From Candidatus Chlorobium antarcticum (GTDB taxonomy: Bacteria; Bacteroidota; Chlorobiia; Chlorobiales; Chlorobiaceae), in assembly GCA_030765725.1 (NCBI GenBank), contig JAVCDF010000008.1, forward strand, positions 45,791 to 109,790: a DNA stretch of 64,000 bases, written 5' to 3'. This document shows, one piece after another, positions 1-10,487 of the stretch (its first letter is position 1; every line of letters starts with the position of its first letter). Made by a program: the position numbers and the translations under genes. Below the pieces are notes generated by a model. That model saw only the letters and a program-made list of their open reading frames with translations. It was not told the origin of the DNA and did no database searches.

Positions 1-146
1 ATGCAATCAACAACGCGGTTGCAAAAGCAGCTGAATCCGTCCACAGCATCCGCTGGGTCGAGGTTCTCGAAACCCGCTGCCATGTTGAAGACCAGAAGGT
101 CGCCTACTTTCAGGTCACCGTCAAAATCGGCTTCACGCTCGACTGA
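1..146 (+). CDS. Dodecin family flavin-binding protein, C-terminal part (5' end outside window)
   Basis: Reading from position 3, 47 codons precede TGA at 144-146. The product contains AINNAVAKAAESVHSIRW, then VETR-like and HVEDQKVAYFQVT stretches, and ends in KIGFTLD. This is the C-terminal two thirds of dodecin, a roughly 68-residue protein that forms hollow dodecamers storing riboflavin or FMN. The conserved Trp that stacks on the flavin (SIRW) is present. The start codon lies upstream of the window. A strong hairpin 34 bases downstream probably ends the transcript. Identification rests on recalled family sequence and is firm for the family. Confidence 0.85.
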   Translation, partial: AINNAVAKAAESVHSIRWVEVLETRCHVEDQKVAYFQVTVKIGFTLD

Positions 147-179
147 GCCACTCTCTTCCGACCCTCTTACGGCCACAAC

Positions 180-210
180 AGAGAAGGGCGCCCAATGGGC
201 GCCCTTCTCT
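180..210. terminator. Strong symmetric hairpin between dodecin (+) and the FadL-like gene (-)
   Basis: A 14-base arm AGAGAAGGGCGCCC is followed by a 3-base loop and its perfect reverse complement. It lies between two genes that converge, so it can stop transcription from both sides. The same GAAGGGCGCCC core recurs in the hairpin at 1750-1780. Confidence 0.75.
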
Positions 211-259
211 GTTGCTCTTCTGCAGCCACTTGACGACTCTTAGAGATTGTGGACAAAAT

Positions 260-1618
260 TCAGCGACCAGTTCGACTGGCTGTGGCTGATGACCATACCG
301 TCTCCGTTGGTTTCGGTAACCTTGGCGCCCAGCTGTAAGCCATGCCCATTCGGGTAGACTCGCTCAGACGGTAACCGAACCCACAGGTGTAATGGTTTTT
401 GATGATAGCCGGAAACAGCGGGTGAAGATAGGTGTCGGGCACCGGATTATTGGAGAAGCTTGCGCCACCGCGTAGTGCAAGGTTGTCAGAGGCCTTGTAT
501 TCAACACCAACTGAGTAGACGGTCTGGTCCTTCCAGTCCTGCTTCATGCTCATGTCAAGAGTCTGGCCAGCATAATCGCCGTTCGATGCTTCATCATCAG
601 CAATAAAGGTGGTGGAGAACTTGTCCATGACTGTCGACCAGTCGACGAACTTCACATCAGCAGCTACCATCAGCCTATCACTCGGGTGAAGCGCTATACC
701 GGCAGCGAAAGTGGCCGGCCACTCGAAGTCGTTCACCTTGATTTTTCCCGAGACATCCTTCGCCCCACTGCCGTTTACTACCGTGATCTGCGCATTGTTT
801 GACTCAAGATCCGAGAGCATCGTCTGCGAATGGTAGGTACCGCCGATCGTAAGCAGCTTGCTCACCTTGTGTGTGAATCCAAGTTTGAAGCCGGAACCAT
901 ACCCTACAGCCTTGCCAATAAAGGGAGTATCATTAGAGAAGTCGTACCGAATGTAGTCCAGCGTTTGAGGTGAAGGATTGATTACGGAAAGCATTGAACC
1001 CCCTGTCTCCATCTGGCCGAAATGGTATCCGTCCATATCCATCTGAATATCCATGCTCGCCCAGACGAAGTCTACAGAACCACCGATTGCGGTGTTGTCG
1101 GTAAGATTATAAGCGATAGGGAACATAACACGACCGACGCCTACCTCGGAACGGATCCCCTCGCTGCTCATAGGGACAAATGAGTTCGGATTGCTCGGAT
1201 CGCGAAACCATCCGGCAAACAACGGCGAATCATCACCATAATCAGCTCCCATGCCTCCTTGCGACAGCACGGCCGCACCCCAAGTGAAGTCTCCATCCCT
1301 GCGGATGTAGGAGAATGACGGCATATAGAATGCCGTAGCACAGGAATGGTCGGTGTAGGCTCCATAATCAGCCTGTACTTCCGGATGCATCCCCCTTATG
1401 CCAAGACCAATCTCCTCGGTGCCCTCTTTCATCATGCCGAGGGTCGCCGGGTTGTTCATGACAGCTGAGTTGCCGGTATCATAAGCCATGCCCGCGCCAC
1501 CCATGGCGTGCGACTTGGCACCATACCCCTCAAGGTTCATGCCGTTGGTGGCAAGCGCCGTAGACGCGCCAGTAAGTGAGAGCGCAATCACTGCGCCCGA
1601 AAGGGTTTTTCTGATCAT
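260..1618 (-). CDS. FadL/OmpP1/TodX family outer-membrane transport protein, probably frameshifted near its C-terminus
   Basis: 452 codons. A signal peptide (MIRKTLSGAVIALSLTGAS, cleavage near ALA-TNG) leads into the FadL-type N-terminus GMNLEGYGAKSHAMGGAGMA and a beta-strand-rich body. Family members form 14-stranded barrels that pass hydrophobic molecules across the outer membrane. The last ~20 residues (APRLPKPTETVWSS and onward) do not look like a barrel end. The adjacent frame instead gives AKVTETNGDGMVISHSQ, then NWSLNFVHNL and a stop at 240-242, a typical outer-membrane C-terminus. One base added in the CCC run at about 328-330 would restore it. The substrate is unknown. A possible promoter lies at 1682-1711. 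Confidence 0.8.
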   Translation of the reverse strand: MIRKTLSGAVIALSLTGASTALATNGMNLEGYGAKSHAMGGAGMAYDTGNSAVMNNPATLGMMKEGTEEIGLGIRGMHPEVQADYGAYTDHSCATAFYMPSFSYIRRDGDFTWGAAVLSQGGMGADYGDDSPLFAGWFRDPSNPNSFVPMSSEGIRSEVGVGRVMFPIAYNLTDNTAIGGSVDFVWASMDIQMDMDGYHFGQMETGGSMLSVINPSPQTLDYIRYDFSNDTPFIGKAVGYGSGFKLGFTHKVSKLLTIGGTYHSQTMLSDLESNNAQITVVNGSGAKDVSGKIKVNDFEWPATFAAGIALHPSDRLMVAADVKFVDWSTVMDKFSTTFIADDEASNGDYAGQTLDMSMKQDWKDQTVYSVGVEYKASDNLALRGGASFSNNPVPDTYLHPLFPAIIKNHYTCGFGYRLSESTRMGMAYSWAPRLPKPTETVWSSATASRTGR

Positions 1619-1681
1619 ACTGAAACTGATTTGTGGTTGTGCGATGCTTACGCCGTCAATATAACGATACAGTTATCTAAT

Positions 1682-1711
1682 ATCATAACAATCGTTACTA
1701 ACCCAAAACAA
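1682..1711 (-). promoter_or_regulatory. Candidate sigma70-type promoter for the FadL-like gene
   Basis: On the minus strand there is a TTGTTT (-35-like, 1706-1711), an 18-base spacer and TATGAT (-10-like, 1682-1687), about 60 bases before the start codon. It was found by eye, and the region is AT-rich, so chance matches are possible. Confidence 0.35.
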
Positions 1712-1749
1712 ATAAACACTATCATAAGCGTCCCCAACTATTTTTTAAT

Positions 1750-1780
1750 GCAGAAGGGCGCCCTTTGGGCGCCCTTCTGC
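1750..1780. terminator. Strong hairpin downstream of pckG
   Basis: A 14-bp perfect stem (GCAGAAGGGCGCCC and its complement) with a TTT loop lies 20 bases past the pckG stop and before the promoter region of the FadL-like gene. There is no clear U-run on the minus strand, so termination strength is inferred from the stem. The core matches the hairpin at 180-210. Confidence 0.6.
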
Positions 1781-1800
1781 TGCGTTGCAGTTTGCTCTTC

Positions 1801-3666
1801 TCAGTTCTCGCCCGAGAATCGTTCTGGGGCCATCGCCCAGTGTGCGGGGGAGAGCCAGAGGGTTGAGAGCATGAGCTCGCGGATGTGCGGGAACTCCTTG
1901 GGAAGGCGGTCGAAGATCTTTTCGAACAGCTCTTCGTGTGAAAGCAGCTCTTTCTTCCATGCCTCGCTGTCGACCTCCATCAGTTTGGAGAACTTCTCAG
2001 GGGTCATGGAATCAAGACCAGTCCAGTCGATGCCATCGTATCTGGGCATCCAGCCGAGCGGGCTTTCCACTGCTGATGCACGGCCGCGGACGCGTCCGAC
2101 TACCCACTGCAGGACGCGCATGTTCTCGCCGAATCCGGGCCAGAGGAACTTGCCGTTCTCGTCTTTGCGGAACCAGTTGACACCAAAAATACGCGGCGGC
2201 TCCTGGATGGTGCGGCCGACATGGAGCCAATGGTTGAAGTAGTCGCCCATGTGGTAACCGCAGAAGGGAAGCATGGCGAAAGGATCGCGGCGAACTTCGC
2301 CGATGGTGCCGGCAGCAGCTGCGGTCTTTTCAGAGCCCATGGTAGCGGCAAGGTAGACGCCGAAGTTCCAGTTGGCTGACTGGTAGACAAGCGGCACGGT
2401 ATCCTGACGGCGACCGCCAAAGATGAATGCACTGATCGGCACGCCTTTCGGGTTCTCCCAGTCGCGATCAAGCGAGGGGCAGTTGCTTGCCATGGAGGTG
2501 AAGCGGGCATTGGGATGCGATGAGGGGCGTCCGCAACCGGGCGTCCATGGCTTTCCCTGCCAGTCGGTAAGCTCCGCCGGAGGGGTGTCGGTCATGTCTT
2601 CCCACCAGATATCACCCTCAGGCGTCATGGCGACATTGGTAAAAATGCTGTCGCGGGAGAGCGAAGCCATGGCGTTCGGGTTCGACTTGTCGGAGGTGCC
2701 GGGGGCAACGCCGAAGAAACCGTACTCGGGGTTGATGGCGTGCAGACGGCCGTTTTCGCCGGGTTTAATCCAAGCAATGTCATCACCAATAGTGGTCACT
2801 TTCCAGCCTTCGTAACTCTTGGGGGGAATGAGCATGGCGAAGTTGGTCTTGCCACATGCGCTCGGGAATGCTGCACCGACATAGGTTTTTTCGCCGTCGG
2901 GAGATTCCACTCCGAGGATGAGCATATGCTCTGCAAGCCAACCTTCGTCGCGGGCCATTGAGGAGGCAATACGAAGAGCGAAGCACTTCTTGCCAAGCAG
3001 GGCGTTGCCGCCGTAGCCGCTGCCGAAGGACATGATGGAACGCTCTTCGGGGAAGTGGACGATATATTTTGTGTCATTGCAGGGCCAGGGCACATCCTGC
3101 TGGCCGGGAGCCAGAGGGGCGCCGACGGAGTGCAGACAGGGGACAAAGTCGCTGTCGGGGCCGATGAGGTCCAGCACCTTGCGTCCCATGCGGGTCATGA
3201 TGCGCATGTTGGTGACAACATAGGGGGAATCGGTGATCTCCACGCCGATATGGGCGATGTGTGAACCGAGCGGGCCCATGCTGAAGGGAATGATATAGAG
3301 AGTACGACCTTTCATGCAGCCGCTGTAAAGTCCGCGAAGAGTCTCCTTCATCTCTTTCGGAGCAACCCAGTTGTTGGTCGGTCCGGCATCCTGACGACGG
3401 ATGCTACAGATGTAAGTTCTGTCCTCAACCCTTGCAACATCGCTGGGGTCGGAACGGCAGAGGTAGCTGTTGGGGCGAAGCTCCTCGTTGAGCTTGATGA
3501 ATGTTCCTGCCTCTACCATCTGCTGGCAGAGCGTATCGTACTCTTCCTGGGATCCATCACACCAGTAGACGGAATCCGGCTGGCAGAGATCGGCTGTCTC
3601 CTGCACCCACTGGAGAAGCTTCTGGTTTGTCACAAAATCGGGGGCATTGATCTGCATAGCGCTCAT
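1801..3666 (-). CDS. pckG: Phosphoenolpyruvate carboxykinase (GTP)
   Basis: 621 residues, the usual size for the GTP-dependent enzyme, which interconverts oxaloacetate plus GTP with PEP, CO2 and GDP in the cytosol. The P-loop with the active-site cysteine, FPSACGKTN, is at residues 267-275, and the downstream [10 protein letters not shown] and [19 protein letters not shown] stretches are typical of the family. In an autotroph using the reductive TCA cycle it would link C4 acids to sugar synthesis. The start MSAM at 3666 was kept; a second ATG three codons in (3657) is possible, and no strong ribosome site separates them. Confidence 0.96.
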   Translation of the reverse strand: MSAMQINAPDFVTNQKLLQWVQETADLCQPDSVYWCDGSQEEYDTLCQQMVEAGTFIKLNEELRPNSYLCRSDPSDVARVEDRTYICSIRRQDAGPTNNWVAPKEMKETLRGLYSGCMKGRTLYIIPFSMGPLGSHIAHIGVEITDSPYVVTNMRIMTRMGRKVLDLIGPDSDFVPCLHSVGAPLAPGQQDVPWPCNDTKYIVHFPEERSIMSFGSGYGGNALLGKKCFALRIASSMARDEGWLAEHMLILGVESPDGEKTYVGAAFPSACGKTNFAMLIPPKSYEGWKVTTIGDDIAWIKPGENGRLHAINPEYGFFGVAPGTSDKSNPNAMASLSRDSIFTNVAMTPEGDIWWEDMTDTPPAELTDWQGKPWTPGCGRPSSHPNARFTSMASNCPSLDRDWENPKGVPISAFIFGGRRQDTVPLVYQSANWNFGVYLAATMGSEKTAAAAGTIGEVRRDPFAMLPFCGYHMGDYFNHWLHVGRTIQEPPRIFGVNWFRKDENGKFLWPGFGENMRVLQWVVGRVRGRASAVESPLGWMPRYDGIDWTGLDSMTPEKFSKLMEVDSEAWKKELLSHEELFEKIFDRLPKEFPHIRELMLSTLWLSPAHWAMAPERFSGEN

Positions 3667-3766
3667 AGTTTAGTCTTTATCGTTTATCTGCGGGTTACAA
3701 AAAAAACACCCAAAGGCGCAATCTGCCGTCGGTGGATGCGGATGAAAAATTCAAGAAGGGCAGGAC

Positions 3767-4303
3767 TCATTTTGCCGTTTTTGGTTTATCAAGTGACTCA
3801 ACAATCATCGCCTCGAACGCAGAACGGCTTCTGGCACCGGCAAACACATGGGTGACGCGTCCGGAAGCGTTGACGACAAATGATGTCGGGATGGAGCGGA
3901 GCCCCCCGGAGACAAGTGGGGAAAAAGCGGAAGCAACGGCGCCGTTGTCGACTACGACCGGATAGCTGATTCCGCTGCGGCGAACGAAATCACGAATGTT
4001 CGGCTCACTGTCGCTGACGGCAATGCCTACAAAGGTAAATCCTTTTGATGCATATACTTTCTGGAGCTCTACCATGTCGGGTATTTCAGCCCGACAAGGG
4101 GGGCACCATGAGGCAAAGAAGTTGACAATGTAGATCTTTCCGGCAAGATTTGCAGAACTGACAGTACGGCCATCAAGGGTGGTTGCGGAGAAAGCCGGCA
4201 CTCTGGCGGCGGAAGCGGCAGGGGAAGCGGCAGAAAGCGTTCGCGTAGCGACGAAACCGATCAGTATCGCTGCCAGAGAAATAAGCATCGTGCGTCGTAT
4301 CAT
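3767..4303 (-). CDS. TlpA/ResA-like thiol:disulfide oxidoreductase
   Basis: 178 residues. An N-terminal hydrophobic signal or anchor (residues 5-26) is followed by a thioredoxin-fold domain with the redox motif WCPPC (Cys67, Cys70) in the context NFFASWCPPCRAEIP. The protein is therefore exported and probably reduces or exchanges disulfides in periplasmic proteins, such as cytochrome c apoproteins. The cis-proline segment (IPTSFVV) is present. It stands alone between pckG and a tRNA gene, so the genomic context gives no specific partner. Confidence 0.88.
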   Translation of the reverse strand: MIRRTMLISLAAILIGFVATRTLSAASPAASAARVPAFSATTLDGRTVSSANLAGKIYIVNFFASWCPPCRAEIPDMVELQKVYASKGFTFVGIAVSDSEPNIRDFVRRSGISYPVVVDNGAVASAFSPLVSGGLRSIPTSFVVNASGRVTHVFAGARSRSAFEAMIVESLDKPKTAK

Positions 4304-4407
4304 CTATCAATGAGTCAAGTCGTGAATTAACAATTGGTACAATCATTAGTGCCAATATATCAATTCTCCTTTTTTTCTATAGCCCGAAACGGGCCCTTTA
4401 TTAATCT

Positions 4408-4436
4408 TTGTGAATCTTTAACAAAAAAATTATATT
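4408..4436 (+). promoter_or_regulatory. Candidate promoter for tRNA-Thr (and possibly atpDC)
   Basis: TTGTGA at 4408-4413, a 17-base spacer, and TATATT at 4431-4436, one mismatch from the -10 consensus. Transcription would start about 20 bases before the tRNA. Visual match only. Confidence 0.5.
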
Positions 4437-4464
4437 TCGTCCTGTTTTTCAAGGGAACACTTAG

Positions 4465-6019
<1,555 letters not shown>

Positions 6020-6033
6020 TCTGAACCTGCACT

Positions 6034-6300
6034 ATGGCACAATCCGATAAAGGGTTTGAGCTGGATATCGTCACTCCCCAGAAACTTCATTTTTCCGGGG
6101 AAATTGTGAGCGTTATCGCTCCAGGACTGGACGGCCTTTTTCAGGTAATGAAAAACCACGCGCCTCTTCTGGCTGCACTGAAAAAAGGACCAGTCAAACT
6201 TGCGCTCGCAGACAAAACCGAACAAAGCTTCTCCATTGAGGATGGCTTTTTCGAGGTGAGCGGTAACAAGGCGATCCTTCTCACGGAAACCATTTCCTGA
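6034..6300 (+). CDS. atpC: F1F0 ATP synthase subunit epsilon
   Basis: 88 residues, consisting of the N-terminal beta-sandwich domain of epsilon ([48 protein letters not shown]). The C-terminal two-helix domain found in E. coli (about 45 residues), which inhibits ATP hydrolysis, is absent, so this is a short epsilon. It is co-transcribed with atpD (14-base gap) and followed by a good terminator. Confidence 0.93.
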   Translation: MAQSDKGFELDIVTPQKLHFSGEIVSVIAPGLDGLFQVMKNHAPLLAALKKGPVKLALADKTEQSFSIEDGFFEVSGNKAILLTETIS

Positions 6301-6321
6301 TTCCACCAATGTGAATCGAAC

Positions 6322-6358
6322 AAGCCCGGTGTCCCAAAGGATTGCCGGGCTTTTTTTT
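6322..6358 (+). terminator. Rho-independent terminator after atpDC
   Basis: AAGCCCGG pairs with CCGGGCTT across a 15-base loop, followed by a run of eight T. It lies 22 bases past the atpC stop. Confidence 0.85.
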
Positions 6359-6364
6359 GGCTCT

Positions 6365-7327
6365 ATGAGACCAACAATAACAATACCCAAAGCCCTTGAA
6401 AAGGGCGACACCATAGCCCTGGCATCCCCGGCATCTCACTCCGCCCACCCCCAGAGGATTGGGCTTGCTACCGGTTATCTTGAATCGAAAGGATTCCGTG
6501 TCCGACATGCTTCGCACCTGAACCGCATAGATACCGACCCGGCAACAGCCGACAGTGAAAAACTTGCAGATCTTCATGAACTCTTCCGAGACCCCGAGGT
6601 TCACGCAATTGTCTGTCTTCGCGGAGGCGCGGGATCATCCAGGCTTCTCAGCCAACTCGATTACAGCCTCATTGCCGCCAATCCAAAAATTCTGGTTGGC
6701 TATTCCGACATTACCGCCCTCTCCCTGGGCATTTTTGCCACAACAGGACTGGTTGGCTTTTCCGGTCCTATGGCGGCCACAGAACTCTGGGAACCCAGCC
6801 CCTACACGGAAGAGCATTTCTGGGGAATGCTGACAGACCCGGACTATTCAAAAGAGATGCTGAACAACGCCCTGCAGCATACCAAGTGCATCAGACCGGG
6901 CAGGGAGGAAGGGCCGCTGATAGGGGGTAACCTTTCGGTGCTCGCATCCATGGTCGGCACTCCTTACATGCCCGACCTTGATGGCGCAATTCTCTTTCTT
7001 GAAGATGTGAATGAACCGGCCTACCGTATTGACCGCATGCTTTCGCATCTTGCCAATGCCGGGCTGCTCAAAGGATGCAAGGGGATGCTTCTGGGTGATT
7101 TTTCAGGAAAAACCGCTGCCACCCAGCAGGAGGAAACGCGCCTTGAGGGCATATTTGCCTATTACAGCCGGGCGATGCTGACCGGTGGTCCAGTTATGCG
7201 GGGGCTCTCCTACGGGCATATCCACGAACTTATGACCATTCCCATTGGACAGACATTTTCCTTTGAAGTTGCGCCTGACGGCTCTTTTTCGCTTCAAGCA
7301 TCAGCTCCTGTCGTGCAACTCTCGTGA
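6365..7327 (+). CDS. LD-carboxypeptidase (peptidase S66 family, muramoyltetrapeptide carboxypeptidase-like)
   Basis: 320 residues. The motif GYSDITALSL places the nucleophile at Ser114. The N-terminal GDTIALASPAS and the RGGAGSSRLL segment are family hallmarks, as is the late FLEDVNEPAYRIDRML stretch containing the catalytic Glu. Such enzymes remove the terminal D-Ala from tetrapeptides during peptidoglycan recycling. No signal peptide is seen, so the protein is cytosolic. The ORF is open upstream to 6311, but that part crosses the atpDC terminator; the ATG at 6365 fits the family N-terminus. Confidence 0.88.
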   Translation: MRPTITIPKALEKGDTIALASPASHSAHPQRIGLATGYLESKGFRVRHASHLNRIDTDPATADSEKLADLHELFRDPEVHAIVCLRGGAGSSRLLSQLDYSLIAANPKILVGYSDITALSLGIFATTGLVGFSGPMAATELWEPSPYTEEHFWGMLTDPDYSKEMLNNALQHTKCIRPGREEGPLIGGNLSVLASMVGTPYMPDLDGAILFLEDVNEPAYRIDRMLSHLANAGLLKGCKGMLLGDFSGKTAATQQEETRLEGIFAYYSRAMLTGGPVMRGLSYGHIHELMTIPIGQTFSFEVAPDGSFSLQASAPVVQLS

Positions 7328-7416
7328 GGGCGTTTTGATTTGCAACTCCCGCCGCATTATTTTATGACAACTTTTGGGAACAACCATTCCCGCTTATTTT
7401 TAGAGAGGACGACTGC

Positions 7417-7731
7417 ATGCAGAGAATTTTCGCAACAATACAGGCCGCAATGGAAACCGAGCCGGAGACAAAAGAACTTGCCTCAATTCCCAGCACCCGA
7501 ACCGCCGACCCTTTTCGGGTGGTACTGTTCAATGACGAGGAACACTCATTTGATGAGGTGATTTTCCAGATCATCAAGGCAACCCGCTGCAGCAGGGCAA
7601 AGGCCGAATCCCTGACATGGGAGGTACACAACAGCGGACGGTCAATGGTCTACTCGGGACCGATTGAGCAATGCATCAGGGTGAGTGCGGTGCTTGAAGA
7701 GATAGCACTCAGAACCGAAATCCAGTCCTGA
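7417..7731 (+). CDS. clpS: ATP-dependent Clp protease adaptor ClpS
   Basis: 104 residues. After a ~30-residue flexible N-terminus comes the ClpS fold: [20 protein letters not shown], then a central helix and [14 protein letters not shown]. The NDEE segment corresponds to the ND(D/E) stretch that contacts N-degron substrates. ClpS delivers such substrates to ClpA/ClpAP in the cytosol. clpA is not in the window. The preceding AGAGAGGAC is a reasonable ribosome site. Confidence 0.85.
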   Translation: MQRIFATIQAAMETEPETKELASIPSTRTADPFRVVLFNDEEHSFDEVIFQIIKATRCSRAKAESLTWEVHNSGRSMVYSGPIEQCIRVSAVLEEIALRTEIQS

Positions 7732-7832
7732 AAACCCCTCTCTGCCATTTTCCCACACTCTTTCTTATATTCGTTAATTCATTTTTCTGCCCCGAAGGCA
7801 GTTCCCGTCTTTTCCAACACTGTTTCAGCACC

Positions 7833-9302
7833 ATGACCACTCCCGATACAGCACGCGTCCAGGGTTCTGCACCCGCGCCCGATAAAGTTATGCACAAACT
7901 GGTTTCTCTTGCCAAACGGCGGGGCTTTGTGTTCCCCTCCTCGGAAATCTACGGTGGCCTCTCGGCCTGCTTCGATTACGGGCCGCTGGGCAGTGAGATG
8001 AAAAAGAACATCAAGGATCTCTGGTGGAAAGCAATGACCCGCCGACACAGGAACATTGTGGGCCTTGACGCATCAATCATGATGAACCCGACGGTATGGG
8101 AGGCATCGGGGCATGTATTAAGCTTCAATGATCCTATGATTGACGACCGGACGACGAAGCGCCGCTACCGGGCCGACCACTTGATTGAGAACCATATTGA
8201 AAAGCTCCGCCGTGAGGGCAAAGAGGAGAAGGCTCTTGGTGTGCAGAAGGCGTATGAAGCCGCCGGCACCGCCCCAGACCTCAACAAGGCACTCTACGCT
8301 CTTATTGTTGACGAAGGTATCAAGGCCCCCGACACCGGATCGGGAGACTGGACCGATGTGCGCCAGTTCAACCTGATGTTCCAGTGCGACATGGGTGCAG
8401 TTGCCGACACATCCGGCACTGTTTACCTTCGGCCGGAAACAGCGCAGGGCATTTTTGTAAACTTCCATAATGTGCGTGAAGCATCGCGCATGAAGGTGCC
8501 CTTCGGCATTGCCCAGATCGGCAAAGCCTTCCGCAACGAGATAGTAAAAGGAAATTTCATTTTCCGGATGGTGGAGTTTGAGCAGATGGAAATGCAGTAT
8601 TTCGTCAAACCCGGCACCCAGCTGGAGGCCTTTGAAGCCTGGAGGGAGGAGCGGTTCAACTGGTACACCTCTTCGCTTGGCATTTCACCCGAAAAACTTC
8701 ACTGGTACAAGCACGACAAACTTGCCCACTATGCCGACCTTGCTTACGACATCAAGTTTGAGTTTCCGTTCGGCATTGAAGAGATTGAGGGTATTCACTC
8801 CCGTACTGATTTTGATTTAAGCCAGCACCAGAAGTATTCCGGCAAAACCATGGAGTATGTTGACCAGGTGACCAATGAGCGCTACACCCCCTTTGTGGTT
8901 GAAACCTCAGCTGGATGCGACCGGCTCTTTCTGGCAATTCTTTCCGACGCCTACCATGAAGATGTGGTGGACGGCGAGGAGCGCGTACTGCTGAAACTTT
9001 CGCCGAAAGTGGCGCCTGTGAAAGCAGCGGTTCTACCGCTGATGAAAAAGGGCAAGATGGCAGAGGTGGCTGAAAAACTCCGCGCGGAGCTTTCAGAACA
9101 GTTTGCGGTGCAGTATGACGACGCCGCCTCCATCGGCAAGCGCTACCGCCGTCAAGATGAAATCGGCACCCCGTTCTGCTTTACCGTTGACCACCAGACT
9201 ATTGAGGACGGCACCATAACAGTCCGTTACCGCGACACGGCGGCGCAGGAGAGAATCAACATTGCTGAGGTGGGAGCATTCCTTGCGTCCGCACTTGCCT
9301 GA
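7833..9302 (+). CDS. glyQS: Glycyl-tRNA synthetase, single-chain (alpha2) class II type
   Basis: 489 residues of the eukaryote/archaeal/Gram-positive-like homodimeric type, not the alpha/beta GlyQ-GlyS type. N-terminal FVFPSSEIYGGLSACFDYGPLG is diagnostic. The class II motif 2 region FRNEIVKGNFIFRMVEFEQ and the C-terminal anticodon-binding domain (from about residue 390) are present. It charges tRNA-Gly. It begins a + strand run with bchP and the following membrane protein, at a 42-base gap. Confidence 0.95.
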   Translation: MTTPDTARVQGSAPAPDKVMHKLVSLAKRRGFVFPSSEIYGGLSACFDYGPLGSEMKKNIKDLWWKAMTRRHRNIVGLDASIMMNPTVWEASGHVLSFNDPMIDDRTTKRRYRADHLIENHIEKLRREGKEEKALGVQKAYEAAGTAPDLNKALYALIVDEGIKAPDTGSGDWTDVRQFNLMFQCDMGAVADTSGTVYLRPETAQGIFVNFHNVREASRMKVPFGIAQIGKAFRNEIVKGNFIFRMVEFEQMEMQYFVKPGTQLEAFEAWREERFNWYTSSLGISPEKLHWYKHDKLAHYADLAYDIKFEFPFGIEEIEGIHSRTDFDLSQHQKYSGKTMEYVDQVTNERYTPFVVETSAGCDRLFLAILSDAYHEDVVDGEERVLLKLSPKVAPVKAAVLPLMKKGKMAEVAEKLRAELSEQFAVQYDDAASIGKRYRRQDEIGTPFCFTVDHQTIEDGTITVRYRDTAAQERINIAEVGAFLASALA

Positions 9303-9344
9303 CACGGGGGAGCGTCCCCCGGAAACCTCCATTCCGATGAACCA

Positions 9345-10487
9345 ATGCGATACGATACAGCAGTCATAGGCGGAGGCCCCTCAGGGGCTGTTGCCGCAGC
9401 GGAACTTGCAAAGGCGGGCCTCTCGGTCATCCTTCTTGAAAGGAACCTTGAGAATGTAAAACCCTGCGGGGGAGCCATCCCGCTTGGGCTCATAGAGGAG
9501 TTCTCAATTCCCGATGAACTGGTAGAAAAAAAGCTTTCCCGGATGCGGGCCCGCTCACCAAAGGGCCGGACTATAGAGATGGCAATGCCGAATGGCTATG
9601 TGGGCATGGTACGCAGGGAAAACTTTGACCGGTGGCTTCGAAGCGAAGCCCGGTTGGCCGGAGCTGAAGTGAAGGAAGGGCTGATGGCAACCATCATGCC
9701 GACGGAAAACGGCTACCTTATCACCACACTGAATGACAAGGTCCCTCCGTTTGAAGCGAAGCACATTATTGGAGCGGACGGGGCGAACTCGAAAACTGCC
9801 GAAGAACTTGGTTTTCCAGCGAACAGGCTCAAGGTGATTGCCATGCAGCAGCGGTTCCATTATACCCCCTCCATTGAACGGTTCCGCGATATGGTGGAAA
9901 TCTGGTTTGACGGGGAAGTCTCTCCCGATTTTTATGGCTGGATTTTCCCGAAAGCCGACCATCTGGCAATAGGAACCGGAACGGAGGACAAACTGCACAG
10001 CATCAAGGAGCTGCAGAGGCGGTTTGTTGAAAAGATTGGCATTACCGATACCCCATTTCTTGAGGAGGCAGCAAAAATTCCCATGAAGCCGCGAAAGTCC
10101 TTTGCGTCCGAAAAAAACATTCTGGTAGGTGATGCCGCAGGGCTGGTTACTCCAGCAAACGGTGAGGGGATATTTTTCGCAATGCGCTCGGGCAAACTTG
10201 GAGCGGTAGCCATGATCCGCCATATCAATGAGGGAGCGCCGCTTCAGGAGTATGAAAAAGAGTTCCGTCGCCTTTATGCGCCAATCTTTTTCGGCCTTGA
10301 GGTGCTGCAGAGCGTCTACTACAAAACTGACCGCCTGCGGGAAAGTTTTGTGGCCATATGTGCCGACCGTGATGTGCAGAACATCACATTCGACTCCTAC
10401 CTGTACAAAAAAATGGTTCCAGCAAAGTGGAGTGTGCAGATGAAGATATTCTCCAAGAACATCTTCCACCTAATCAAGGGAGGATAA
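9345..10487 (+). CDS. bchP: Geranylgeranyl (bacterio)chlorophyll reductase BchP
   Basis: 380 residues. The N-terminal FAD dinucleotide fold is [20 protein letters not shown], then [10 protein letters not shown], and a central [20 protein letters not shown] segment typical of BchP/ChlP; the GDAAGLV FAD motif lies near residue 265. The enzyme saturates the geranylgeranyl side chain to phytyl on (bacterio)chlorophyll a. Related geranylgeranyl reductases act on lipids, but length and motifs favour the pigment enzyme. The next gene starts directly after its stop codon, which suggests translational coupling. Confidence 0.88.
   Translation: MRYDTAVIGGGPSGAVAAAELAKAGLSVILLERNLENVKPCGGAIPLGLIEEFSIPDELVEKKLSRMRARSPKGRTIEMAMPNGYVGMVRRENFDRWLRSEARLAGAEVKEGLMATIMPTENGYLITTLNDKVPPFEAKHIIGADGANSKTAEELGFPANRLKVIAMQQRFHYTPSIERFRDMVEIWFDGEVSPDFYGWIFPKADHLAIGTGTEDKLHSIKELQRRFVEKIGITDTPFLEEAAKIPMKPRKSFASEKNILVGDAAGLVTPANGEGIFFAMRSGKLGAVAMIRHINEGAPLQEYEKEFRRLYAPIFFGLEVLQSVYYKTDRLRESFVAICADRDVQNITFDSYLYKKMVPAKWSVQMKIFSKNIFHLIKGG

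Noticed and set aside
4382..4394. Small GCCCG-AAA-CGGGC hairpin upstream of the tRNA promoter
   Set aside because: Only a 5-bp stem and no neighbouring gene end that would need a terminator there.
9555..10469. 304-codon open frame on the minus strand
   Set aside because: Entirely inside bchP on the other strand; no domain seen and no ribosome site.
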